The notes under the pieces were generated by a model, which saw nothing but the letters and a program-made list of their open reading frames with translations, searched no databases and was not told where the DNA came from. A stretch of 64,000 bases of DNA. Source: JADJPO01 sp963825645. Lineage in GTDB: Bacteria > Actinomycetota > Actinomycetes > Actinomycetales > Kineosporiaceae. Below, in pieces: positions 52,894-63,391 of this stretch (positions within the stretch are counted from its first letter, which is position 1; each line of letters starts with the position of its first letter). The stretch is taken from NCBI GenBank assembly GCA_963825645.1, contig CAWGTT010000005.1, positions 124,001 through 188,000 on the forward strand. The letters run 5' to 3'. The position numbers were made by a program, and so were the translations under genes.

Positions 52894-54728
52894 ATGAGCG
52901 ACCAGGGCGCTGCGCAGTCCGCCGCGGCGGTGAACGTGGTCAGCCTCGGGGTCACAGCCTGCCAGGCCTACGACCGCCCGGACCTGATCGCCCGGCTCGA
53001 GGCCGTGAAGGGGTCCCTGGCCGACCCGAGCATCACCGTCGTCGTGGTGGGCGAGTTCAAGCAGGGCAAGAGCTCCCTGGTGAACGCGTTGCTGGGGGAA
53101 CGGTGTGCCCGGTGGACGACGACGTGGCCACCGCCCTGCCGACCCACGTCCGTCACGGCGCCGAACCGCTCGCCGAGCTCGTTCTGGACGGCGACCCGCC
53201 CGGTCGCGAGCCCGTCGACATGGACCAGCTGCGCCGCTACATCGTCGAAACCGGAGTCCCGGGCACCCGAGTCGCTCCTACCGGGTCCGGCGGGCAGCGG
53301 GTGCTCGGCGTCGACGTGCGGATCCCTCGCACGCTGCTCGCCGGTGGACTGGTGATCGTCGACACCCCGGGAGTGGGTGGGCTCGGGTCCCCGGTTGCGG
53401 CGGCAAGTCTGGCCGCGGTGTCGATGGCCGACGCCGTCCTGTTCGTCACCGACGCATCGCAGGAGCTGACCCGCTCCGAGCTCGACTTCTTGCGCCAGGC
53501 GAGGCGGCTGTGCGACACCGTCGTCCTCGTCCTCACCAAGAAGGACCTCTACCCGGCGTGGCGGACGATCCGTGATCTCGACGAGTCCCACCTGCGGGGC
53601 CAGGGGCTGCACAACGGCGGGCTCGGCGTCCTCGCGGTCTCCTCGACGCTGCGGGCGCGGGCGGTGGCGGCGAAGGACGCCGAGCTCAACCGCGAGTCCG
53701 GCTTCCCCGACCTGGTCACCTTCGTCCGGGACACGGTGGGCGCCGGAGCCGCCCAGCAGCTGGCCGCCCGGGCGGCCGGCGAGGTGGTCGAGGTCTGCCG
53801 GCAGCTGGAGTCACCGTTCGAGGCCGAGCGGGCGGCGCTCGCGGACCCGCTGGCCGCACGCAAGGTGGTCGATGACCTCAGCTCGGTCAAGCTGCAGGTG
53901 GAGGCGCTCAAGCATGCCGCCGCCCGGTGGAGCCAGACCCTCAGCGACGGCATCGCCGACCTCGGCTCGGACATCGACCACGACCTGCGGGCTCGGATCC
54001 GCACGATCGTCCAGGAGGTCGACGAGGTGATCGAGGCGGCCGACCCGGCCGACTCGTGGGCCGAGCTGGAGGCCTGGGTCCGGGCCCGAACCTCTCATGA
54101 GCTCGTCGAGAACTACACCCAGCTGCGGGATCGGGCGGCGGAGCTCAGCGAGCAGGTCGCCGAGCACTTCCGGCAGGCGTCGGCATCGGTCCTGGACCGG
54201 TTCGCCGTCTACCATCCCGAACCGCTGCTCGCGCAGGCGATGGGCGGCAGGGACGTCGAGTTCGGGAAGATGGGGGTCGGCAAGCAGACCATGGTGGCTC
54301 TGCGCAGCAGCTACGGCGGGGCGCTGATGTTCACCATGCTGAGCAGCATGGCGGGTGTGGCACTCGGCCCGATCGGGATCGGCATCGGGTTGATCATGGG
54401 CCACCGGGGTCTGCGCGAGGAGAAGAAGCGCCAGCTCACCCAGCGCCGGGCGCAGGCGAAGAACTCGGTACGGCGCTACTGCGACGAGGTCAGCTTCGTC
54501 ACCGGCAAGGACTCGCGCGACACCCTGCGACGCATCCAGCGTCAGCTGCGCGACCACTACAGTGCCCGGGCCGAAGAGCTCAACCGCTCCACCGCCGAGG
54601 CGCTCAAGGCGGCCTCCGACATCGCACGGCAGTCGCAGAGTGAGCGCGAAGACCGGCTGCGCAACCTGGACGCCGAGCTGAACCGGCTCCGCACGCTGCG
54701 GACCCGGGCCGAGGCGGTGGCCGGGTGA
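52894..54728 (+). CDS. iniA: Dynamin-like GTPase IniA (one internal frameshift)
   Basis: With one base restored the product is 611 aa. GTPase P-loop 'GEFKQGKSS' (about 53-61), 'DTPGVGG' (G3) and 'LTKKDLY' (G4) are followed by helical stalk and a hydrophobic segment ('GGALMFTMLSSMAGVALGPIGIGIGLIMG') that could be a membrane paddle. The frame breaks near 53101: ...LLGE, then the continuing frame reads VCPVDDD. Inserting one C (GAACGG to GAACCGG) restores LLGEPVCPVDDD, so this looks like a single-base deletion or error. The ATG has a GAAGGG ribosome binding site. It overlaps iniC by 4 bp. Confidence 0.85.
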
Positions 54729-56197
54729 TCCTCGTCGACCGCACCCGGGCCGTGCTGGCGCAGGCGCAGGACGTCTACCGCGGCACGCCGCATGCTGCGG
54801 GCCTTGCCCAGGCCCAGGAGCGGCTGGACGGTCCGCTGCGGGTGGCGATCGCCGGCCGCGTCAAGTCCGGCAAGTCAACCCTGCTCAATGCTCTGGTCGG
54901 AGAGCGGCTGGCCCCGACCGACGCCGGGGAGTGCACCCGGGTCATCACCTGGTTCCAGGACGGGCACACCTACTCCGTCACGATCCATCCCCGGGGCGTG
55001 CCGGCACGCCAGGCACGCTTCGCCCGCGAGTCGGGCTCCCTCGAGATCGACCTGGGCGGGCTGGACCCGGGGCAGATCGACCAGCTCGTCGTCACCTGGC
55101 CCTCCCAGGCACTGCGCCGGGCGACGCTGATCGACACCCCGGGGCTCGGGTCGCTGTCGGCGCAGCTGGCAAGCCGGGCCCAGGACTGGCTGGCTCCGGT
55201 CGATGAGGACGAGGCGCCTGCCGATGCCGTCCTCTACCTGATGAAACACCTGCACTCGACGGACCTGGACTTCCTGGCCGCCTTCCACGACGCCGACGCC
55301 GCCCCGCCCAACCCGATCAACGCAATCGGGGTGCTGTCCCGGGCCGACGAGATCGGCGCCGGGCGGCTCGACGCGATGGCCTCGGCGCGCCGGATCGCGG
55401 CCCGGCTCTCGGCCGACCCATCGGTGCGCCGGCTGGTGCAGACGGTGATCCCGGTGGCCGGGCTGCTCGCCGAGACGGCGGCGACCCTGACCGAGGACGA
55501 GGTCGCCCACCTGCGCCGAGTCGCCGAACGGGCCCCGCGTGAGGTTGACGGCCTGCTGCTGTCGGTGGACCGCTTCGCCGAGTCGATGCCCGAGCTCGGG
55601 CTCACCTCGATCGAGCGGCAGGCGCTGCTCGAGCGGTTCGGGCTGTTCGGCGTCCGGCTGGCCAGCACCCTGCTACGACGCGCAGTCGCCACCACCGCCA
55701 CCGAGCTGTCCCGCGAGCTCGCCGAGCGCAGCGGCGTCGAGGCGCTCCAGGACCTGCTGCGGTCGCTGTTCTTCGAACGGCGCGAGGTACTGAAGAGCCG
55801 CTCTGCACTGCTCGGGCTGGATGCGGTCCTGCGCGGCGACCCCCGGCCGGGCAGCGCCGCCCTGGCGGCCGAGGTGGAGGGGATCCTCAGCTCCGCGCAT
55901 CCGTTCAACGAGCTGCGGGTGCTGTCCTCGGTGCGAGCCGGCTGGGTCCCCGGTCGTCCCGAGGTGCTGACCGACCTGGAGACGGTGGTTGGTGGCTCAG
56001 GGGCGCAGACGCACGTACGGCTCGGGCTCGCCGAGGACAGCAACCAGAGCGAGCGCCGGGACGCCGCCGAGCAGGCCCTGGCCCGCTGGCAGCGACGCGC
56101 CGAGAACCCGATGACGGACCACCACCTCGCCGTGGCGTCCCGGGTGGCGGTCCGATCCTGCGAGGGCATTCTCGCGGAGCTCGGCCATGCCCGCTGA
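54725..56197 (+). CDS. iniC: Dynamin-like GTPase IniC
   Basis: A 490-aa GTPase with P-loop 'AIAGRVKSGKST' (Gly44-Ser51), 'IDTPGLGS' (G3) and 'VLSRADEI' (G4), then a long helical region. It is shorter than IniA and lacks a clear hydrophobic paddle. The GTG overlaps the iniA stop, so the two are coupled and probably work as a pair at the membrane, as proposed for mycobacterial IniA/IniC. In this window the set is extended by an Hsp70 and an acidic protein. Confidence 0.9.
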   Translation: MILVDRTRAVLAQAQDVYRGTPHAAGLAQAQERLDGPLRVAIAGRVKSGKSTLLNALVGERLAPTDAGECTRVITWFQDGHTYSVTIHPRGVPARQARFARESGSLEIDLGGLDPGQIDQLVVTWPSQALRRATLIDTPGLGSLSAQLASRAQDWLAPVDEDEAPADAVLYLMKHLHSTDLDFLAAFHDADAAPPNPINAIGVLSRADEIGAGRLDAMASARRIAARLSADPSVRRLVQTVIPVAGLLAETAATLTEDEVAHLRRVAERAPREVDGLLLSVDRFAESMPELGLTSIERQALLERFGLFGVRLASTLLRRAVATTATELSRELAERSGVEALQDLLRSLFFERREVLKSRSALLGLDAVLRGDPRPGSAALAAEVEGILSSAHPFNELRVLSSVRAGWVPGRPEVLTDLETVVGGSGAQTHVRLGLAEDSNQSERRDAAEQALARWQRRAENPMTDHHLAVASRVAVRSCEGILAELGHAR

Positions 56198-56210
56198 CGC
56201 CGGGTGCGGC

Positions 56211-56909
56211 CTACCAGGACGGCGGGAGCTCCCCCGGCGACTCCTCGTCCGGCGCCTCGGTCGACGCCGCGTCGGCGTCGAGGACCCGGTCGGGATCGAC
56301 GTCCAGGACCGGACCGCCGAGCGGTTCCTCGGCAGGCGGTTCGGTGTCGACCGGGATGTCGATCGAGACGTCGAACGGGACGCCGAGCGGGCTGTCGAAT
56401 GGACCGTCCACGGTGGCGTCACTGGGGGGGTTCGCCTCGCTCGCCCACTCATCGGCCGAGCCCGGCGACGGCGCGGCACCGAAGTCGAGCTCCTCGACGT
56501 CCACGTCGTCCGGTGCGGACGGCTGCTCCGCACCCGAGAGCGGACCGGCGGTCTCATCGAGCACGTCCAGTCCGTCCAGGTCCTGCGGATCGGTGACCGC
56601 CCCGAGGTCGTCGAGATCGTCGTCCCGTCGGGCCGTCGCGATCAGATCGAGTCCCCAGCCCGGGCCGGCGTCGACGGACCCTGGGCCGGTGGCCACGGCC
56701 GCGGGGCTCTGCGCCGTCACGAACGGAGCGAGGTGCTCGGCGAGAGCCGGCGGCGCCAGAGCGGCGTAGCTCACCACGGCCTCGGCGAGCAGCTCCGGGG
56801 CCAGGTCCTGGTGACCGGCCACGCGCAGCGCCTGCTCCGCCTCGCCGGGCCCCTCCCCCGCCCCGACGAGGTCGTCGAGCACCGACCGCAGCGGTCGCAC
56901 GGTGTCCAT
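56211..56909 (-). CDS. Acidic protein of unknown function in the ini cluster
   Basis: A 232-aa protein, not recognised. The first about 90 residues are helical and moderately hydrophobic ('MDTVRPLRSVLDDLVGAGEG', 'LLAEAVVSYAALAPPALAEHL'). The remainder is very acidic and Pro-rich ('DDVDVEELDFG', 'DVSIDIPVDTEPPAEEP'), probably disordered. No signal peptide, Cys or membrane helix. It sits head-to-head with the Hsp70 gene across a region that shares an operator-like repeat with the iniB promoter, suggesting co-regulation. Confidence 0.6.
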   Translation of the reverse strand: MDTVRPLRSVLDDLVGAGEGPGEAEQALRVAGHQDLAPELLAEAVVSYAALAPPALAEHLAPFVTAQSPAAVATGPGSVDAGPGWGLDLIATARRDDDLDDLGAVTDPQDLDGLDVLDETAGPLSGAEQPSAPDDVDVEELDFGAAPSPGSADEWASEANPPSDATVDGPFDSPLGVPFDVSIDIPVDTEPPAEEPLGGPVLDVDPDRVLDADAASTEAPDEESPGELPPSW

Positions 56910-56945
56910 GCCAGCAGTGTAGGAACACCGCTCGCGCCGGGGGTT

Positions 56946-56970
56946 GGGGGACATCCCCGTCATGTCCCCC
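56946..56970. promoter_or_regulatory. Candidate operator between the acidic-protein and Hsp70 genes
   Basis: Inverted repeat GGGGGACA (56946-56953) and TGTCCCCC (56963-56970), perfect 8-bp arms with 9 bp between. The arms repeat those found upstream of iniB (7-bp spacing there). It lies 37 bp from the acidic-protein start and 127 bp from the Hsp70 start. Confidence 0.55.
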
Positions 56971-57096
56971 TGGTGAGCCTCCAGGTCTGGGCGCAGTGCT
57001 GCCGCCCTCCCTAGCATCCACTGCACGGCACCTGAACCGCCCGACCGATCCGCACGACACCACCGGCACCCGCCCGGGGAACCTGGGAGCACCGCG

Positions 57097-59076
57097 ATGT
57101 ACGCACTCGGCATCGACCTCGGCACGACCTTCAGCGCGGCCGCGATCTGGAGCGACGGCCGCGCCGAGGTCGCCTCGCTCGGCAGCCGCGGCGCGGCGAT
57201 CCCGTCGGTCGTCCTCCTGCGACAGGACGAGACGATCGTCACCGGTGAGGCTGCGAACCGCCGCGGGCTGACCGAGCCGCACCGGGTCGCCCGAGAGTTC
57301 AAGCGGCGCCTGGGCGACACCACGCCGATCCTGCTCGGCGGGACGCCGTACTCGGCGGAGGCGCTCTCGGGCCGGCTGCTGCGCTCGATGGTCGACGAAG
57401 TCGTCACCCGCCAGGGCGGCCAGCCGGCTGCGGTCTGCGTCTGCCACCCGGCGAACTGGGGACCGTACAAGACCGATCTGCTGCACCAGGCCGTGCGGAT
57501 CGCCGACCTCGAACCACCGGTCACACTGATCACCGAGCCCGAGGCTGCGGCCGTCTTCTACGCCCACCAGCAACGGCTCCCGTCAGGCGCGATCGTGGCC
57601 GTCTACGACCTCGGCGGCGGTACGTTCGACGCGGCAGTGCTGCGCAAGAGCGACACGGGGTTCACTCTGCTCGGCCAGCCCGAGGGCATCGAGCGGCTGG
57701 GCGGCATCGACTTCGACGCCGCCGTGTTCGCCCACGTGAGCTCCGCATTGGGCGGGGCATTGGGCAGGCTCGACGAGGAGGATCCGGCCGCGATCGCTGC
57801 GGTCGCACGGCTGCGGGAGGAGTGCACCCAGGCCAAGGAGGCGCTGTCGGCGGACACCGATGCCACAGTTCCGGTGATCCTGCCCAACCTGGTCACCGAG
57901 GTGCGGCTCACCCGCGCCGAGCTCGAGGCGATGGTCCGCCCGGCACTGCACGACACCATCGCGGCGCTGCGCCGGGCGCTGCGTTCTGCCGGGGTCAGCG
58001 CGGAGGAGCTGCACTCGGTACTGCTGGTCGGCGGGTCCTCCCGGATGCCGGTCGTGGCCCAGATGGTCGGCTCGGAGCTCGGCCGCCCGGTGGCCGTCGA
58101 CGCCCACCCCAAGCATGCGATCGCGCTCGGCGCGGCCTGGGTGGCCAGCGGCGCCCCGGTCGAGTCGGCCGACCAGGCGCCGGCCCCCGCCGGACACGCT
58201 GGTCAGCGCGCACCGATCACCAGCCCGATGGGCATCGCCGCCCCGGCGGCGGGCGCCGCAGCCGCGGCCGCGGCCGACGTCCCGCCGGTTCGGGTTCCTC
58301 AGCTGCAGATGCCCTCGTTCGACTCCCCGGCAGCCGCCGCACACCCGCCGTCGTACCGTCCGCCCACGGATCCGACGGGTGCTCACCCGGGGGCGAGTGC
58401 GCCGACCGAGTTCCTGCAGCGCCACGACCCCGACGTCTTCCCGCTGACCGGCAACGGCTACTCGGACAGTCCGCCGGCCCGGCGCGCCGCCTGGCGCGCC
58501 CCGGCGCTCGCGGCCGGAGCAGCCGTGTTGCTGGCCGCAGGGGCCTACGCCTGGACCCAGATGGGTCCCGATGGCGGCGGGACACCGACCGCCGTCGGCA
58601 CGCCGTCCACGAGTACCTCGGTCGCCGCCAGCGCCTCGGCCGCCCCGACACCCTCCGCCTCGACGCCCGCGGTGCCGGCCGACGAGCAGTGCACCGATGC
58701 CATCAAGGCGAACACCCGGTGGGTCTGCCTGACCGGCGCGACATTCGACGGCGCCACCCTCACCATCGACTACGAGGCGGACTTCGCCGGCTCCACCCCG
58801 AACACCGCCGGCGGCTTCCACCTGCACATCTACGGCGGGGACGGTGTCACACCGCCGGCCGAGGTCATGGGTACCCAGGCCACCGACAACCGCGGCTCCT
58901 GGTACGTCGAGGACCAGAACCCGTCGATCCGCAAGTCCTCGGGCAACGACTACCAGAAGGCCATCGGCGATGCCCCCAAGGTGTGCGCCCGGATCGCCGA
59001 CTCCAAGCACCAGCTCGTCCCAGACGCCGACGGCGGCTTCACCACCGGTAACTGCGTCCCGATCACCCAGATCTGA
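57097..59076 (+). CDS. Membrane-anchored Hsp70-family protein without substrate-binding domain
   Basis: A 659-aa protein. Residues 1-350 are an Hsp70/actin-fold ATPase ('GIDLGTTFSAAAI', 'VYDLGGGTFDAAVL', 'VLLVGGSSRMPVV'). The normal substrate-binding domain is missing. A Pro/Ala linker leads to one membrane helix ('APALAAGAAVLLAAGAYAW', about 468-486), then a Ser/Thr/Pro-rich spacer and an about 130-residue extracytoplasmic domain with four Cys (likely two disulfides). It could pass a signal or force from the cytosol to the cell wall. It follows the iniBAC-like genes and probably shares their control. Confidence 0.88.
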   Translation: MYALGIDLGTTFSAAAIWSDGRAEVASLGSRGAAIPSVVLLRQDETIVTGEAANRRGLTEPHRVAREFKRRLGDTTPILLGGTPYSAEALSGRLLRSMVDEVVTRQGGQPAAVCVCHPANWGPYKTDLLHQAVRIADLEPPVTLITEPEAAAVFYAHQQRLPSGAIVAVYDLGGGTFDAAVLRKSDTGFTLLGQPEGIERLGGIDFDAAVFAHVSSALGGALGRLDEEDPAAIAAVARLREECTQAKEALSADTDATVPVILPNLVTEVRLTRAELEAMVRPALHDTIAALRRALRSAGVSAEELHSVLLVGGSSRMPVVAQMVGSELGRPVAVDAHPKHAIALGAAWVASGAPVESADQAPAPAGHAGQRAPITSPMGIAAPAAGAAAAAAADVPPVRVPQLQMPSFDSPAAAAHPPSYRPPTDPTGAHPGASAPTEFLQRHDPDVFPLTGNGYSDSPPARRAAWRAPALAAGAAVLLAAGAYAWTQMGPDGGGTPTAVGTPSTSTSVAASASAAPTPSASTPAVPADEQCTDAIKANTRWVCLTGATFDGATLTIDYEADFAGSTPNTAGGFHLHIYGGDGVTPPAEVMGTQATDNRGSWYVEDQNPSIRKSSGNDYQKAIGDAPKVCARIADSKHQLVPDADGGFTTGNCVPITQI

Positions 59077-59129
59077 CCCGAGCCGGGCTCTGCGGCCGAC
59101 CGGGAATCGGTCCAGCTCACCCGGCGAAC

Positions 59130-60065
59130 TCAGAACCCCAGGCGGTGCAGCTGCTTCGGGTCGCGCTGCCAGTCCTTGGCCACCTTGACCCGCAGGTCCA
59201 GATGCACCCGCTGACCGAGCAGGGCCTCGATCTCCTGCCGCGCGCGGGTGCCCACCTCCCGAAGCCGTATGCCGCCCCGCCCGATCACGATGCCCTTCTG
59301 GCTGTCCCGCTCGACGAACAGGAAGACCCGCACGTCGAGCAGCGGGTCCTCATCCGGGCGGTCGGCTCGCGGCTCCATGTCCTCGACCAGCACCGCCAGG
59401 CTGTGCGGCAGCTCGTCGCGCACCCCCTCCAGTGCTGCCTCCCGGACCAGCTCGGCGATCATCACTCGCTCGGGGGAGTCGGTGAGCTCGCCGTCCGGGT
59501 ACAGCGGGGGGCCGATCGGCAGGTGCGAGAACAGCACGTCCGCGAGCACATCGAGCTGGAACCCGCTCACCGCCGACACCGGGACGACGTCGTCGGCCTC
59601 GACCAGCCCAGAGGCGGCGTGCAGCTGGGCGAGCAGTGCGTCCCGGCCCACCCGGTCGGTCTTGGTCACGATCATCACGACGGGCGGACGGCGCTGCTCT
59701 CCCCGGACGGCCGCCAGCTCGCTGAGCTCGCGGGCGATGAACCGGTCCCCGGGTCCGACCGGCTCGTCCGCTGGGATGCACATGCCGATGACGTCGACAC
59801 CCAGCAGCGTCTCGCGGACCAGGTCGTTGAGCCGCTCCCCGAGCAGGGTGCGCGGCCGGTGCACCCCCGGGGTGTCGACCAGGACCAGCTGGGCCCGCGG
59901 CCGGTGCAGGATCCCCCGGATGGTGTGCCGGGTGGTCTGCGGGCGACTCGAGGTGATCGCGACCTTCTCCCCCACCAGGGCATTGGTCAGCGTGGACTTG
60001 CCGGCGTTCGGGCGCCCGACCAGGCAGGCGAAACCGCTGCGGAAGGTGGCATCCGGTGCGCTCAT
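59130..60065 (-). CDS. era: GTPase Era
   Basis: A 311-aa GTPase for 16S rRNA and 30S maturation. G1 'GRPNAGKST' (about 17-25), G3 'DTPGVH', G4 'TKTD', and the C-terminal KH domain with 'IVIGRGGIRLREVGTRARQEIE' are all present. The ATG overlaps the stop of the corC-like gene by four bases. It is the last gene of phoH-ybeY-corC-era. Confidence 0.97.
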   Translation of the reverse strand: MSAPDATFRSGFACLVGRPNAGKSTLTNALVGEKVAITSSRPQTTRHTIRGILHRPRAQLVLVDTPGVHRPRTLLGERLNDLVRETLLGVDVIGMCIPADEPVGPGDRFIARELSELAAVRGEQRRPPVVMIVTKTDRVGRDALLAQLHAASGLVEADDVVPVSAVSGFQLDVLADVLFSHLPIGPPLYPDGELTDSPERVMIAELVREAALEGVRDELPHSLAVLVEDMEPRADRPDEDPLLDVRVFLFVERDSQKGIVIGRGGIRLREVGTRARQEIEALLGQRVHLDLRVKVAKDWQRDPKQLHRLGF

Positions 60066-61348
60066 CCGACCTCCTGCGCGTCCAGGGGGGCGCGTTGGAC
60101 GATCACGGTAGCCAGCCGGCGCCGGCGTCCCTCGAACCGTTCCGCGGTCAGCCGCAGGCCGGACACGTCCGCGGCGGCGTCGACGATCGGCACCCTGCCG
60201 ATGGTCTTCGCCAGCAGGCCGCCCACGGTGTCGACGTCCTCGTCCTCCAGCTCGACGTCGAACAGGTCGCCCATGTCCTCGATGTTCAGCCGGGCGCTGA
60301 CCCGGTAACGACCGTCGCCGAGGTCTTCGACGTCGGCCTCGACCGCGTCGTACTCGTCGGAGATCTCCCCGACGATCTCCTCGACCAGGTCCTCGAGCGT
60401 GACCATGCCGGCGGTGCCGCCGTACTCGTCGATGACGATGGCCACGTGGGTGACGTCACGCTGCATGTCCCGCAGCAGCTGGTCGGCCCGCTTGCTGTCC
60501 GGGACGAAGTGTGGTTCGCGCATCAGCTCACCGACCGTCTCCCGGGTCAGTGCGTGGCGGTCCTCGTGGAGGCGGCGGGCGACGTCCTTGAGGTAGAGCA
60601 CACCACGGACGTCGTCCAGGTCCTCGCCGACCACGGGCACCCGAGAGAACCCCGAGCGCAGGAACAGAGACATCGCGTGGTCCAGCGACGTCGTCGTCGC
60701 CACGGACACCAGGTCGGTGCGCGGCACCATCACCTCACGCGCACGGGTGTCGCTCAGCTCGAACACCGAGTGGATCATCTCGCGCTCATCGGCCTCGATG
60801 AGCCGACTCTCCTCGGCGATATCGACCAGGTCACGCAGCTCAGCCTCGGAGGCGAACGGCCCGTCGCGGTAGCCCTTGCCCGGCGTGAGCGCATTGCCGA
60901 CGAGCACCAGCAGTCGGGCCAGAGGTCCGAGCACCCTCGTCAACGCCAGCAACACCGGTGCCGCGACGAGGCCGACGGCGTCGGCGTGCTGACGACCGAA
61001 GGTTCGCGGACCGACCCCGACCGCGACGAACACCGCCGCCGCCGTGATCCCCACCGCGACCAAGCCGGCCTGCCACCACTGCGGCAGCTTGGCCAGGCAG
61101 ACCACGGTCACGCAGACCCCGGCGCCGGCCTCGGCGAGAACCCGGAGGAAGGTGGACACCAGGAGGGTCGGCGCCGGGTCGGTGGTCACCCGGAGCAGCG
61201 CGTCGGCACCGCGGCGCCGGTCCTCGACCAGGTCCTCTGCGCGCAGCCGCGTGACCCGGGTGCAGGCCGCCTCGGACGCCGCGAACAACGCCGCGATGCC
61301 CAGCAGCAGCACAGCCAGCCAGAGCAGCTCCAGGCCGGGCAGGCTCAC
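60062..61348 (-). CDS. Hemolysin-family / CorC-type CBS-domain membrane protein
   Basis: A 428-aa protein with an N-terminal DUF21 membrane domain (four helices; 'ALFAASEAACTRVTRLRAEDL' is its signature), two CBS domains in the middle ('VMVPRTDLVSVAT', 'VAIVIDEYGGTAGMVTLEDLVEEIVGE') and a C-terminal CorC/HlyC transporter-associated domain ('DGRYRVSARLNIEDMGDLF'). The family is linked to divalent cation, especially Mg, transport. Overlaps ybeY by four bases. Confidence 0.94.
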   Translation of the reverse strand: MSLPGLELLWLAVLLLGIAALFAASEAACTRVTRLRAEDLVEDRRRGADALLRVTTDPAPTLLVSTFLRVLAEAGAGVCVTVVCLAKLPQWWQAGLVAVGITAAAVFVAVGVGPRTFGRQHADAVGLVAAPVLLALTRVLGPLARLLVLVGNALTPGKGYRDGPFASEAELRDLVDIAEESRLIEADEREMIHSVFELSDTRAREVMVPRTDLVSVATTTSLDHAMSLFLRSGFSRVPVVGEDLDDVRGVLYLKDVARRLHEDRHALTRETVGELMREPHFVPDSKRADQLLRDMQRDVTHVAIVIDEYGGTAGMVTLEDLVEEIVGEISDEYDAVEADVEDLGDGRYRVSARLNIEDMGDLFDVELEDEDVDTVGGLLAKTIGRVPIVDAAADVSGLRLTAERFEGRRRRLATVIVQRAPLDAQEVG

Positions 61349-61802
61349 CCACGCCCCCGCGTGGACAGGAAGGTCAGCAGCAGCCGGCGCTGGAGGGCGA
61401 ACATCTCCGTCTCCTCCGCCGGCTCGGCATGGTCGTAGCCGAGCAGGTGAAGGATCCCGTGCGTGGTGAGCAGGAGCAGCTCCTCATGGGCGCTGTGCCC
61501 GGCCGTGTGCGCCTGCCGGGAGGCGACAGCCGGGCAGAGCACCACGTCACCGAGCAACCCGGGCTGCGGGTCCTCGCCGTCCCGCCCCGGGCGCAGCTCG
61601 TCCATCGGGAAGGACAGGACGTCGGTGGGGCCGCTCTCGTCCATCCACTGCTCGTGCAGGGCGCTCATCGCGGCCTCGTCGACCAGGAGAACGGACAGCT
61701 CGGCCTGGGGGTGGACCTTCAGCTCGTCGAGCACGTGCCGCGCCAAGGCGACGATCTCGGTCTCCTCGGCCGCGACCCCGCTCTCGTTGTTGACCTCAAT
61801 GC

Positions 61803-61806
<4 letters not shown>
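61345..61806 (-). CDS. ybeY: Endoribonuclease YbeY
   Basis: A 153-aa zinc-dependent RNase for rRNA maturation and quality control. The metal site HGILHLLGYDH (His-x3-His-x5-His) is intact, as is 'TDVLSFPMDE' and 'LGDVVLCP'. It overlaps phoH and the corC-like gene by four bases on either side, the usual actinobacterial arrangement. Confidence 0.96.
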
Positions 61807-62927
<1,121 letters not shown>

Positions 62928-62991
62928 AGGCAGTACTCATCGTAGCCAGCCGCGCGGCGGGGCCGGGCCAGTGGAGGTCACCGCAGACCCG

Positions 62992-63342
62992 TCAGCCCGG
63001 GGGCCAGGTGAACTGGCGCCCAGCCAGGATGTGGCCGTGGACGTGGAAGACGCTCTGCCCGACGCCGGCGCCGGTGTTGAACACCAGCCGGAACTCGCCG
63101 TCGCCCTCCTCCGTGCCGGCGATCATCGACCCCACGTCGACCAGCTCGGCCATCGCGGCCGGGTCGCCGGAGGCCAGCTCGACGATGTTCTCGTGGTGCT
63201 CCCGGGAGATCACCAGCACGTGGGTCGGCGCGACCGGGTTGATGTCGCGGATGGCCAGGACCCGCTCTCCGGCGTGTACGACATCAGCGGACATCTCGCC
63301 GGCAACGATGCGGCAGAAGATGCATTCACTGTGATCGGCCAT
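62992..63342 (-). CDS. HIT-family nucleotide-binding protein
   Basis: A 116-aa HIT (HINT-like) hydrolase with the triad motif HVHGHI near the C-terminus and the N-terminal zinc-type 'CIFCRIVAGEM'. It probably hydrolyses nucleoside phosphoramidates or mono-nucleotide conjugates. It lies 64 bp upstream of phoH on the same strand, but its ATG side faces the divergent sigma-factor gene. Confidence 0.93.
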   Translation of the reverse strand: MADHSECIFCRIVAGEMSADVVHAGERVLAIRDINPVAPTHVLVISREHHENIVELASGDPAAMAELVDVGSMIAGTEEGDGEFRLVFNTGAGVGQSVFHVHGHILAGRQFTWPPG

Positions 63343-63391
63343 CTCCCGAGCCTAGTGTCAACCTCGCCGGACCGGTGCGCGTCACGACTGC

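Noticed and set aside
51186..52955. 589-codon minus-strand ORF over iniB
   Set aside because: Mirror of the Asp/Val-rich iniB repeats; the plus frame has the ribosome binding site and IniB N-terminal domain.
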